Source: Chondrilla cf. caribensis
Lineage: Eukaryota > Porifera > Demospongiae > Chondrillida > Chondrillidae
Length of the DNA: 64,000 bases
Reading direction: 5' to 3'
NCBI GenBank assembly: GCA_964020155.1
Contig: OZ026547.1
Location: forward strand, 2,656,131 to 2,720,130
Part shown: positions 48,830 to 59,985 of the stretch, one piece after another
Position numbering within the stretch: the first letter of the stretch is position 1
Layout: every line of letters begins with the position of its first letter
Notes under the pieces: generated by a model
What the model was told of the DNA's origin: nothing
Databases searched by the model: none
The model's input: only the letters and a program-made list of their open reading frames with translations
Program-made: the position numbers and the translations under genes

Positions 48830-49265
48830 CCATAATATTATTATACAGAGTACCAATACACTCCACTCCATGATATGTGTCACTTGGACCCTGGGGAGGC
48901 CATGGTGGTGACACATTACAGCATATAACAATACTGTTTCCACACACTCCACCCCTACATGTACTGCAAGAAGTACAATACATTACAGTACAGTAACTCA
49001 TACATGTAATGAGTATACAGTAATGTACATACACATACTGAAACTTCAGGATCATAACAGGTCAGAGTACAGTACTAGTAATGTTTCAGGACCGGACTCA
49101 CACAAGGAGATTGGATGACATACACAATCCAATTATACTAATGGAACAGACAACAACATATTATGGCTCCCCCAATTAACGATGGATGGCCTCAGTAGAA
49201 GGGTAATTAACAACTCTTGGTTTGTGTACAAAGTTAGAATGAGCCTCTAACAAGGAGATCGGATA
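48830..49265. repeat. Repeat S, copy 1 (flanks the collagen-FReD gene)
   Basis: Contains TGTCACTTGGACCCTGGGGA, GTCAGAGTACAGTACTAGTA, ATATTATGGCTC and CTCTTGGTTTGTGTACAAAG. A second copy is at 52165-52550 and a partial one at 51745-51900, bracketing the collagen-FReD gene. Confidence 0.75.
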
Positions 49266-49341
49266 ATTGAACAGGTTAAATTACAGTATACAGTAACAGA
49301 TACATTAGTACAGTTATGTATAGGTACAGGTACACGCACGC

Positions 49342-49366
49342 ACGCATGCATACACACACACACACA

Positions 49367-49415
<49 letters not shown>

Positions 49416-49440
49416 TATATATCTATATATAATAGATACA
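49342..49440. repeat. (CA)n and TATA-rich tract
   Basis: CA repeat followed by ATTATATATCTATATATAAT palindromic sequence. Confidence 0.9.
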
Positions 49441-49505
49441 CATAGATACACATAGGTACACATATACACATAAGCTATGGCAATGGGCTACAAACATCCC
49501 ATCCC

Positions 49506-49765
49506 ATGTACAAATGTACACACAATACCACCAAACTGAGGTACATGTATACGCAATACCACCAACCTGAGGTACATGTACACAATACTACCAACCTGAG
49601 GTACATGTACACACAATACTACCAACCTGAGGTACATGTACACAATACTACCAACCTGAGGTACATGTACACACAATACCACCAACCTGAGGTACATGTA
49701 CACAATACTACCAACCTGAGGTACATGTACACACAATACCACCAACCTGAGGTACATGTACATGC
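49506..49765. repeat. 28/31-bp minisatellite
   Basis: Eight or nine units of ACCAACCTGAGGTACATGTA followed by either ACACAATACT or CACAATACT-type spacers; unit lengths of 28 and 31 alternate. Same family as 23040-23275 and 27294-27530, 22 kb away. Confidence 0.92.
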
Positions 49766-50144
49766 ATGCAATGATAGTCTATATAGTCTACTTCCATGTT
49801 TGTCAACAAAATCATATACTTTTCTCTTTGAAAATATTCACAGAACTAATTATTAATAGCACCTATCACATTGGTCAGTTTACTTCTACTACAGTTATCA
49901 CTAAATCAATTACTATCAATTTGAAACCAAGTACAATGTTCATTATGGTAAACTGAAACATATCAAGTGTGAGATAGGACGAAGTAAATTATATTCCTCT
50001 AGCTTCACAAACCACTTCTACAATACATCATTCACTAGAAGTGGAGTCAGTGTGTCTGGTGTGTATATACAAGACTGTGACGTCATACTGCTATGCAGGA
50101 TTGGTATGTGATGTAATGTCATCAACTCTTCTCACCAGACCTGC

Positions 50145-50152
50145 TATATAAA
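50145..50152 (+). promoter_or_regulatory. TATA box of the collagen-FReD gene
   Basis: TATATAAA, 75 bp before the proposed ATG. A short upstream ORF (ATG at 50188, six codons to TAA) precedes the main start. Confidence 0.7.
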
Positions 50153-50219
50153 CCAGTGCAGTTAGGACAAATAGCTAGTTCAGTTCGATGAGTTGGTTGC
50201 ACTAAGAACATCTGAACAA

Positions 50220-51365
50220 ATGTTTGCCAGAGGATTGCTTCTCCTGTGCCTGATCAACTTCAGTTGGTGTACCTTTGCTAAATCCCATCCGAGGGACACA
50301 GAGCAACAAACCAACAATGACACACAGTGTCAACTTCCACATGTACAAGGACCTTTCGTTTGTGCTGGGACCAACGGCATCCCTGGAGTACCTGGAGTAC
50401 CTGGAATACCTGGACCACCAGGTCTGCCAGGAACATCCTCCCTAACACTCACTGACGCTCAACAGCTTAAACACTCAATACAGGAGAAGCTTCAACAAAC
50501 CATTGATAGGGAAATTAAGAATAAAGCCAGAGAAGAAGTTGAAGAAATCAATGCTCCCTGTACACTGGGTGTGACCAAGGACTCCCCTGCTAGGTCCTGC
50601 TACCAGATACACCAGTGTAACCCAAAAGCCCCTTCACAGTCCTACTGGTTGGCAACCAAAGATGGACAGACTACAACTATCAGACCAGTTCACTGTAACA
50701 TGGACAGTTGGCACTGCGGCTCTAAAGGTTGGACAAGAATTGCATACATCAACATGACTGAAGATGGAGCTACTTGTCCCTCCGGCATGAGGCAGATAAC
50801 ATCTCCAAAGAACCTCTGTGCTAGGACTACAAGTGGTGATGCTAGCTGTTCATCAGTTACCTTCCCTGCTCACAGAATGAAGTACAACAAGGTGTGTGGA
50901 CAAGCTATCGGGTACCAAAGAGGAAGTCCAGATGGCTATCATGGACCAAGAGACATCAACTCCTACTACGTCGATGGTATGTCTATAACATACGGATCTC
51001 CTAGAAAGCACATATGGACCTATGCTGTGGGACTCTCTGATGACCACAACTACAATGGTCACGTAAACTGTCCATGTGCCAAGTACCCAGGACCAGCTCC
51101 TCCTTCCTTTGTTGGGGATCACTACTATTGTGAGTCGGGGAATACTGGAATATTTGATAATAGTCAGATTTATGATGATGACCCTCTGTGGGATGGAGAG
51201 GGTTGTGGCATTGGTAACAACTGCTGTGCACAACCTGGAATGCCCTGGTTCTGTCGTACGCTACCACAGGAAGTGGAGGGGGACATTGAAGTGCGTCTGT
51301 GTGCTACTCAAGACACCAATGATGAGGACCTGTACCTGGAGCTCCTAGAGATTTACCTTCAGTAA
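50220..51365 (+). CDS. Secreted collagen-like protein with fibrinogen-related C-terminal domain
   Basis: Single exon, 381 residues. Start chosen at the first in-frame ATG, which begins a signal peptide (FARGLLLLCLINFSWC). Residues ~37-52 are Cys-containing spacer; 53-71 are a short collagenous run of Gly-X-Y (GIPGVPGVPGIPGPPGLPG); ~79-111 are charged and predicted-looking helical (KHSIQEKLQQTIDREIKNKA), a likely trimerising coiled coil. From ~113 comes a Cys-rich globular domain: SCYQIHQ...YWLAT...VHCNM resembles the start of a fibrinogen domain, followed by GWTRIAYINMT, CPSGMRQI, CSSVTFPAH, YYVDGMSITYGSPRKHIWTY, DDPLWDGEGCG, CC, PWFC and a final DLYLELLEIYLQ. I recall this arrangement from uncharacterised secreted proteins of sponges and cnidarians. 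Probably an oligomeric extracellular recognition or matrix protein, ficolin-like in layout. Intact. Confidence 0.85.
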   Translation: MFARGLLLLCLINFSWCTFAKSHPRDTEQQTNNDTQCQLPHVQGPFVCAGTNGIPGVPGVPGIPGPPGLPGTSSLTLTDAQQLKHSIQEKLQQTIDREIKNKAREEVEEINAPCTLGVTKDSPARSCYQIHQCNPKAPSQSYWLATKDGQTTTIRPVHCNMDSWHCGSKGWTRIAYINMTEDGATCPSGMRQITSPKNLCARTTSGDASCSSVTFPAHRMKYNKVCGQAIGYQRGSPDGYHGPRDINSYYVDGMSITYGSPRKHIWTYAVGLSDDHNYNGHVNCPCAKYPGPAPPSFVGDHYYCESGNTGIFDNSQIYDDDPLWDGEGCGIGNNCCAQPGMPWFCRTLPQEVEGDIEVRLCATQDTNDEDLYLELLEIYLQ

Positions 51366-51685
51366 TGAGCTCATTCAAGCACAGTAGTCTGAGGCCACAC
51401 TCACTGTAGTCCCTTCATACATACACAACACATTGTTCTCTATTACAGCACTGTAGGACTCTAGTAGCTTTGCTTCAATGATCCATGTCACATCAAACCA
51501 TTCAATATCAGTCACACTCTCATTTAGCATGTACTGCGAGATTAATTCAACTACATCATTATCACATACAATGCATAGTATTATTGGATATCACCCATCC
51601 TACAATATTTTCAAGCATTGAATAATGAATAACACAAATTCGCATGGCATAGAAGGAAATCTCAGCAGACATATGAGTATGATAT
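51366..51685. other. 3' flank of the collagen-FReD gene
   Basis: Probable 3' UTR and flank. No other gene seen. Confidence 0.4.
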
Positions 51686-51750
51686 GCAGTTTAGCACTAA
51701 ACATATATAGAGTGAATGATCAGAGTAGTGCTGGTAACTGTGCGATTAGA
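51686..51750 (+). pseudogene. Short class II FReD relic
   Basis: GATATGCAGTTTAGCACTAAA, AGTGAATGATCAGAGTAGTG and GGTAACTGTGCGA align with the MQFSTKDRDNDQ...GGNCA coding region of FReD-3 (17512-17570), with deletions and stops. Only ~60 bp survive. Confidence 0.7.
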
Positions 51751-52550
51751 AGTAACCATCACACAATCCAATGATACTAATGGAACAGATTAGAACATAT
51801 TATGGCTCCACCAATTAACTATGGATGACCTCAGTAGATTGCTAATTAACAACTCTTGGCTTGTGTACAAAGTTAGACGGAGTCTCTAACAAGGAGATTG
51901 GTCATCAAAATTAATGTTTTAAGAATTATTCAAGATCGCTACATGTTCTGTTCAAAATATTCCTGTTTCAGACTCTTCATTGATGTGAGCCTTTACAATA
52001 ATACTATTAGTACAGATACATATAGGTGTACACAAATACAGAAACACATATTAGGTACACATGTGCACATATGTACATAGGCCATACAATGATGTACGAA
52101 CATCCCATCCCTGTTTGCTATGAGGAATGCATCACCTTTTACCTTTCACCTTTTTGCATGTTTAGCTGTGCTGATATGTGTCACTTGGATCCTGGGGAGG
52201 CCATGGTGGTGACACAATGCAGCATGTAACATTACTGCTTCCACACACAACACCACTACATGCAGTACATAAAAAACACACATTGCAATACAGTAACTCA
52301 TACATGTACAATGAACATATAGTAATGTACATACACATATTGAAACTTTAGGATCATAACAGGTCAGAGTACAGTACTAGTAATGTTTCAGGACTGGACT
52401 CACACAAAGAGATCGGATGACAAAAACAATCCAATGATACTAATGGAACAGACAAAAACATATTATGGCTCACTCAATGAACGATAGATGCCCTCTGGAG
52501 AAGGCTAATTAACAACTCTTGGCTTGTGTACAAAGTTAGACTGAGTTTAA
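51751..52550. repeat. Repeat S, partial copy and copy 2
   Basis: 51751-51900 and 52165-52550 repeat the sequences listed at 48830-49265. Between them lies unassigned sequence with no gene. Confidence 0.7.
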
Positions 52551-52850
52551 TGGACCCCCCCTCGGACTTCAACCCAGATCACACTGGGACTCTCACTCAT
52601 CATGAGCCTCTGACTGCACCCGTGGAATAAATTTGGCAATCCAGACTGCTTTCCGGCTTACTTACCTCTATGCACCTTAACCCTATCATCCACCCCATGG
52701 TAGTCTATCCTATTCTCATACATTTTACTCCTTCATCTAGCTCTGCTGTGGGTGGAAGGAGTTTAACTTCTACCCTGTTCAATCTGACTTAATCTTGTTC
52801 ACCTTCTACATGCGAGGTCTATGAATGGAATAAAACTAGAGAACAGTGAG
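52551..52850. other. Unassigned interval
   Basis: A pyrimidine-rich stretch (ACCCCCCCTCGGACTTCAACC) of different base composition from the surroundings; no gene recognised. Confidence 0.4.
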
Positions 52851-52946
52851 AGATGGCCATAAAAGGAGAAAAATTGCAATTTGCCAAATATGGTCTTCTT
52901 ATGACCCATACACACGCACACCCACACACTTCAGCAGAGGTTGGGC

Positions 52947-52954
52947 TATAAAAG
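52947..52954 (+). promoter_or_regulatory. TATA box of FReD-8
   Basis: TATAAAAG, 123 bp before the ATG; distal promoter shared with FReD-6. Confidence 0.85.
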
Positions 52955-53069
52955 AAGAGAAGTGACCACCTACAACAACACAAACAGCTCAAAGGGAGAA
53001 AGACAACAAGTGGACAAGATATCAACCTGCATTGGAGGTCACTGCAGTTACTTCAACTACTGACACAAG

Positions 53070-53941
53070 ATGACAGTGGAGAATTTACTCACACCAGTCG
53101 TCCTCACTATTGGATTCATCCTAGCTGGAACACACACCACAAATGCACAATGTGAGTTCAATCATACGTTTATACACTACACACTAGGACACTGGGATAG
53201 ATAGCTACTAGGACTACAGACTAGAAATATCATGCAAGAACTACATGTACTGGTCAGGTTAGTGTATTCAATTCATTCTCAGGTACACCATATGGGGATA
53301 CCATACCTCGGGACTGTAAGGATGTCTATCAGAGAGGATGTACTCAAGATGGAGTCTACACTATTGCACCGAACTGTCCCAATACCACACCATTCAAAGT
53401 ATTTTGTGACATGAAAAATGGACAATGGATCGTGTTCCAGAGAAGAAGACATGCTCAATTGGACTTCAATCGCAACTGGACTGATTACGAAGAAGGATTT
53501 GGAGATCCCCAGTTCGAACATTGGCTTGGATTGAAGAAGATCAACTGCTTGACATTCGGTTTTTGTGCTGCCGAGTTGAGAATTGACATGACCGACTACA
53601 AAGGAATACACAAATATGCCATCTACAGCTCCATTGCTGTTCACAATGCTGCCAACAAGTACAGACTAGATCTTGGAGCATACAGTGGAACAGCTGGTGA
53701 TGGGATGAGAGCTTGTGGGTCAACTGAAAACAATGATGGTATGCCATTCTCAACACCTGACAGGGATAATGATAACTGGTCAGGAAACTGCGCTCAGTTC
53801 CACAGTGCAGGATGGTGGTACAATTGGTGCTACTGTGCAGTACTGAACAGACCATACAACAACAATGGTTACATGAATCGTTGGTACACATTTTCCAATA
53901 CTCTCAAGTGTAGTGAAATGAAGCTTCGTTCCAGAGACTAA
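53070..53941 (+). CDS. FReD-8, secreted fibrinogen-related protein (class I)
   Basis: Exons 53070-53151 and 53283-53941 (131-bp intron) encode 246 residues with the standard signal exon (third codon Val instead of Met), split Cys codon and a complete fibrinogen domain including DGMPFSTPDRDND, GNCAQFHSAGWWYNWCYC and final MKLRSRD. Nearly identical to FReD-1 and FReD-7 up to about residue 165, then divergent. It is the positional paralogue of FReD-7 within the duplicated segment. Intact. Confidence 0.9.
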
Positions 53942-54395
53942 CACATGACAAACAACATTATACTCACTAGTAGTGTGTGAACTAGGAACATGAGAAACAC
54001 ATACAATTCACTAGGTCATGAACACTCAGTTAGATTGTAAACATGGTTGATGCTACAATAATAATATACACTTCAAATTAAAATCTTATTGCTATACATG
54101 ATGAGATGAAGAAGTATTCAGTGTATACCAAATTATAATAAGATATCTTCACATTACATTGTACAGTGTAACAGTGAAGGAATATTAATTTAGTGTATAA
54201 CTAATTATACTACTTCTACTGTAGTGTGATTAATAATAATTGTATACATATATTGGTTATGTGACTGTCATATGACACCTATCAAACATATACATTAGTC
54301 ATGTGACTGTCGCATGACACCACCAGCTCTATACTGTACTGCACACACTATCAGATGACAGTTAATGGGCATGTGAGTGTTGGCACGTACGTGTG
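53942..54395. other. 3' flank of FReD-8
   Basis: Conserved class I 3' sequence and two GTCATGTGAC-type motifs (54258-54320). Confidence 0.55.
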
Positions 54396-54397
54396 TG

Positions 54398-54470
<73 letters not shown>
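54396..54470. repeat. (TG)n microsatellite
   Basis: Nearly uninterrupted TG tract before DR1, as at 676-771. Confidence 0.95.
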
Positions 54471-54474
<4 letters not shown>

Positions 54475-54484
54475 CCAACATTCT

Positions 54485-54940
54485 ACAGTACTAAATTGTT
54501 GAGTAGAACCTGGATGTATTGAATCGCACGTTCGAGGAGGGAATCGTGAGGTGAACTCTCAATAAATTGAGGCGCGATACGACGATAACGTCAGAAGAAG
54601 AACTCTATTCCTCCCTGTTACGTAGGTACTAAAGCGACAATCGCAAAGACGATATCACATTGATCAATCTACCCGGATATGCAAGTAAAATAACAACATT
54701 GATAACATCAGTGACTCGGTCCAAGTTACCGTGCACGTATCCGAGCGAATTTCGGATGAGGCAACAGAAACTTGCTGAGTAAGTCTTACCTGATGGCTTT
54801 CGTGGAGAAAAGTCCTCAGAAGTGACGCCATGGCAGAAAACCTCTACTACAGAGGCACAAGACAGTCGAATGAGACAGTCCGATTCAAGGTGAACGAAAA
54901 ACAAGATTCAGATCGTATTCGGCAGCCATTTAAATGACGT
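54485..54940. repeat. Dispersed repeat DR1, copy 5
   Basis: Complete copy except for a short deletion near 54625 where the GTAACCTTC region is shortened. It is not interrupted by the 39.4-kb insertion. Confidence 0.75.
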
Positions 54941-55044
54941 TCGATTTTGCTGCGTAATGGTTGTCAAATCATAGATCTTCCACACCATGGTATAGAACTA
55001 TGAGTATGGTCAAACATAGCACAAGACTAAAATGCTGATATTAC

Positions 55045-55320
55045 TTCCGATTGATATAAGATTGTGCATATATTTCACTATAATACCAGACACCAGGAAG
55101 AGAATTGTATCATCAAATGTCTCTAATGACCAGTTGTATCACAACTGGTATGTGTTAATTTTTTTTTCTTTCTAACACATGCACTCAACTATACATGCAT
55201 GTACATGCACACTCAGTTTTTATTTGTGCTGCATTTGGGGTCATACTCACCTACCTATCATTCCCAGGCTATACCTGGTCCACCATTTTATCCTTAATAT
55301 ATCCCCAAGGCTTGAATGAA
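55045..55320. repeat. Dispersed repeat DR2, copy 5
   Basis: As for 7440-7690, with a small TGGTC insertion after CCAGGCTATACC. Confidence 0.7.
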
Positions 55321-56590
55321 CAGTGGATTTCCTTTCTACAATTACTTCTGAATGTCTGTGTACACAAGCTATACGGAATCTATCAAAACTATCAATATCA
55401 AAATATTCATGCTTGTATATTTGCTGGACATATACAAAGTAGGGACCATCCTTATTCACTTTCACGCTAACAGAACTGCATCTCAACAGAATACATCATC
55501 ATACATAATATTATGGGTGAAGTTGTGAGCTTATCCATCTTCTGCACGAACCATAATTTCACACCATGCATTATGTATTACGAGAGAATTGTGCTGGATT
55601 CAATTCTCATACATTTCTTACTGTAAACTTACAAGAGTATCCGGGTCCATATCATTTCCATAGGGCAAAATACGAGTTGAGCATATATCCAGCTCGGCAA
55701 AATTGTGTGGGAACTGAGGCATCTAATGTAGAGGGAGCATCATTACATCAGAACATAACAACAACCCAGTGGCATATATATTACGTATATAACGATATTC
55801 CAGTGAATTGGATGGTTGTGTCATGAAATGTTAGGAAGTGTTAACATTATTATACACTTGAGCATGTAGAGTAATTAAATACAGCAAATTACAGTAAATT
55901 GAATGAACACAAACTCAGTCAGTAAATTTTTGATAATCTATAGTACCATGCATGGTATGGTGGATTAAGGAGCTCTGTTGGGATATTTTATTCTACCATA
56001 CCATTCGTATGCCTCAATAAAGATACACACAGAACTGACACTATACCTAGGGTCCAATGGATATGGATGTGGTAGATAAATGAAAATGGAAATTAAATAC
56101 AATAAATGCATACAATATACAGATAGCTGAGAGTACCATCTTGATAGACATTTGCATTATAATAAGCATCATTTTGTGGCATTTGAGGATGATCATCAAT
56201 ACATACACAATATACATATTATAGAGATCATTGAGAATTACATGTCTAAGAAACTTGAGCAAACACATCTAAGATAAGGCTCTGCACAAAGTGCTACTAG
56301 AGTAGAATTGAAGATATTAGCTAGACTAGACCTCTAGAGTGTAGAGTCTGGACCTAGAATTAAAGCGTGGAGTTTCAAAACTAGAAGCATTTGACACATC
56401 TCATCAGTGGCAGTCATTGCTTGGAATCCTCCTTTTGATCACATATCAAACTTGAACAATCCATTGGTCATTTCAGTTCTGAGTTGGAGCGCGAGTTTAG
56501 AGTTAATGGGGATAACCCTCTAATTTACAACAGTTCAATAAAGCTGTTATATTTGGCGGGATAAAACAATAAATAACGCCCACGTCTTAA
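55321..56590. other. Segmental duplication copy B, non-coding part
   Basis: Collinear with 40801-42090; see there. Confidence 0.6.
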
Positions 56591-56599
56591 GTTTGTCGG

Positions 56600-56650
56600 C
56601 CAATCAGTTTGCAATTTTTGAAAAACGGCGGGACGATTGTCTATAAAATA
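56600..56650 (+). promoter_or_regulatory. CCAAT and TATA boxes of the GC-rich island, copy B
   Basis: CCAATCAG at 56600-56607 and TATAAAATA at 56642-56650, same spacing as copy A. Confidence 0.6.
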
Positions 56651-56667
56651 CGACCTATCACCTCCAT

Positions 56668-57625
56668 TTTCTTTGTGAGTAGATCCGTGCTGGGGAAGCT
56701 GCAGATGCTGGAGGATTCGAATTGGAGGGGGTGCCCCGAGCGCAAGCGTGGTTAGCTGTTCTACCCTCTCCTTCTTCGGTTCGCTGTTTGATCACGCATG
56801 GAGTTCACACGTCCCGGTCTCCTGTCAGTCGTCGGGTCTCTCGAGTGTTCTCGGACGAGGTTTGGGCGTCCGTCCTCTTCGGAGGCGGGCGGTGCCTGGG
56901 ATCATGGTCGGCTAGTCTCCCCTAGGGGTCCTGTAAGTAGGTCCTACGAAGGCTATGTTGTCGGAACCACACGGCTCTCTGCTCACCACCCTTTTTCCTT
57001 TATTATTGCCTTCGGGCGCACGCACGTAAGTTAGGCCGTGCATTTACATTTACGTTGCATACACTTTACTATGCACACACTGCGCCTTGCACACACCCTC
57101 CTATACACACAATATGCGCACGCGCGGCACTGTAGGGTCCAGACATGCTACACTAGTTTACGGGTTTTGGGCCCTACCGGGGAGTCTCTTGTCATCGTGT
57201 TGAGGAAGCTGCTGCGCTGTTTGATGTGTGTCCTGCCGGCCTGACTCTGATGATTACCGATGTGAAGTCAGTTCATCTCTGTCTTCTGGTCCGTGGATTG
57301 GTGGTAAACCCGTGATTCTTGGGTCTCCGGGCTCATGAAGCTGTCAAGTCACAAGGGACCACATCGGTGACTGGCGCCCGTGATACTCGGTGTGCCAGAC
57401 GTAAAAGATCACGGCTCTGAAATCTGGACCTCCCGAGAAGCCAGTCTACCACCCTAACATTGGATGATGGCTTGATGTTGACTACACGCGAGATGACATC
57501 AACAGCTGAGGCATGGTGGCAAGTGGCATGTTCTCCTCGGCCGCGGGGCATGAAGCACCTCCCCGTCCTCGTCGGATGCCCTGGGCACACGTGAAGTGTG
57601 GCGAAGAGAGGTGTAATCCAGTTCA
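56668..57625 (+). other. GC-rich island of unknown function, copy B
   Basis: Differs from copy A by about ten substitutions and a 2-bp indel (TTTAGG vs TTTACGGG near 57160) by eye. The 67-codon ORF starting at 56722 is open in both copies, but the substitutions are few, so conservation says little about coding. Confidence 0.5.
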
Positions 57626-58411
57626 ATTTCATTGTATATAATAATTTTTATTGTTGCTGTACATAAGTGTGTATATACATGAACTAATATTAGTACATTA
57701 TTACAGATTATTTGCAATCAACATTTTAATAATGAATTTGATAATTACAATTAACATTAATATTATGACTGACTTCTATATAATTTTCATCGTGGACACA
57801 CCTAATTGTTATCAATTGCTGCTAGATTTGATACAAGTATAGTATGTGAGTTCATTACAATAATTATTATTACACGCACATACATACCTGCTATACTATA
57901 TTATAGAGACATAAACATATACAAACATAATATAGACTATTATAATACATTAGTATAATAGTACATGGGTACATGGTACGTTATTGATGTAGTTACATTG
58001 TAGTCTGAATATGCATGTAAATTTGGGTTCAGTAGAAAGTGTATGTTTCAAAGCTGCATGATATTGTAATATTATATATTTTGAATTACAAGCACAGTGA
58101 TGTAGTGATACTTATGCCTTCACAATGGGATCGTTGAACTCAAAGTCCTCCCGGGATTTGTTGGAGATTTAACACATTGATATCACCAGTGGAGTTGCAG
58201 TTAGTAGATTCTCAAGTTCAAATTATAATAAATTGGACTGAATTGTTTTAAGCGCAAATAACATTAACTAGATATGAGCTGTAAAAGTTAATGTTGGCTC
58301 CTAACGGCTATGGTGCATAATTTAAAATTCTATAAATAATAATTGTGCCTAGAAATATAGTAATTGAATGTGGAATCAATGTTTATGAGATGAATTGAAA
58401 TGAATATTGTT
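57626..58411. other. AT-rich interval 3' of the hydroxylase exons, copy B
   Basis: Collinear with 43130-43896. No gene recognised. Confidence 0.5.
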
Positions 58412-58909
58412 TTACTTGAGTTTTTGAAGGGCATCGGTGAGCGTAAACATATCCTGTCTGATGTCATGACTGAGCTTCAGTATCTGCTCCTTGGTGTCCA
58501 GTATCTCACTGCACTGGGTATAGGGGTTGTAGCCAGCAGTGAAGGGTCTGGGAATGGTGGCAGCATAACTCCTGTACAATGAGAAGTAGACATGTGTCAC
58601 ATGCACGCGTATCTGAAGTGAATCACAAATATTATAATTACACTCAAATGATGTTATACAGTAACTTCTCTGACACACATACACATAATTATAACTCCTG
58701 TACAATGAGATGTAGACATGTATCACATGCACACGTATCTGAAGTGAACACAAATAATATAAGATTATTGCTACAGTCAAATGTTAGGAGTGCGGATGTA
58801 CATGTAGGACAATTATAATATAGCAAATAGTGAAATGTTGGGAATGGTAGAGAAACACCCATCAATAGAGGAGAGTGCAGTTTATATATGTATACGTACA
58901 TATAATATG

Positions 58910-58910
<1 letters not shown>

Positions 58911-58950
<40 letters not shown>
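58911..58950. repeat. (TAA)n microsatellite
   Basis: A run of ~12 TAA/ATA repeats, absent from copy A. Confidence 0.9.
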
Positions 58951-59214
58951 TAATATAATTATGCATGAGTGTTATAATATGTCTATGTGTGTATGTTCAC
59001 ATACGTAACAACACACACACACGTACTTCACTTTGTCCGTGGCATCTTGAAAGCTCTCAGCCAGAAAGTAACAAGACTGCATCCCTCAAGTATATACTTC
59101 TGACTGAAAGTCTCGGTTGGCTCAAAGGGTCTAACATCTTGATTGTCCGTGAGACAACGCTGGATAGAGAAAAAGCAGTAGCTATCATTATACAAAACAT
59201 ACAGTGTATATTTA

Positions 59215-59985
59215 CAGTACTGTACTGTATATTATACAGTACACACTGTACACACAGCGTATAATATACTGTTCAAACGATACATACAGTACCACAGTAC
59301 ACTATTATAAACACAGTATACTATGCAATACATTCGTACACACGGCACATACAGAATACACACAGTGCACACAGTACACATAGCATACATAGTACACACA
59401 GTATATACAGTATATACTGTACACATAATACACACAGTACATACAGTACACATAGTTATTTTTTTATTTTTTTCATAGTATTATTATTAAAATAGTACAC
59501 ACAGTACATGCAGTAATATAATATTATATTTTTTGCATAAAGTGGATAATTGTATGAAATCAAAATGTATGATGTGACAGTACACACATACATACAGTAC
59601 ACACAGTACACACAGCACATACAGTACATACAGTATATATATACAGCACACTCGGCACACACAGTACACACAACACACACAGTACACACAGTACACACAA
59701 CACACACAGTACACAGTACATGTACAGCACACTCGGCACACACAGTACACACAACACACACAGTACACACAGTGCACACAACACACACAGTACACACAGT
59801 ACACAGCACACACAGTGCACACAACACACACAGTACACACAGTACACAGCACACACAGTACACACAACACACACAGTATATACACACAGTACACACAACA
59901 CACACAGTACACACAGTACACACAACACACACAGTATATACACACAGTACACACAACACACACAGTATATACACACAGTACATAA
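59215..59985. repeat. CAGTACACACA repeat array, copy B
   Basis: Two clusters, 59215-59455 and 59578-59985. The second consists of ~35 short units (ACACAGTACACACA, ACACAACACACACAGT) and is about 2.5 times longer than its counterpart at 45030-45190, showing array growth after the segmental duplication. Confidence 0.9.

Noticed and set aside
54629..54904. Minus-strand ORF in DR1 (also 7038-7280, 39595-39816, 40146-40367) as a conserved small protein
   Set aside because: Frame and start differ between copies, indels are not multiples of three, and the sequence is an interspersed repeat.
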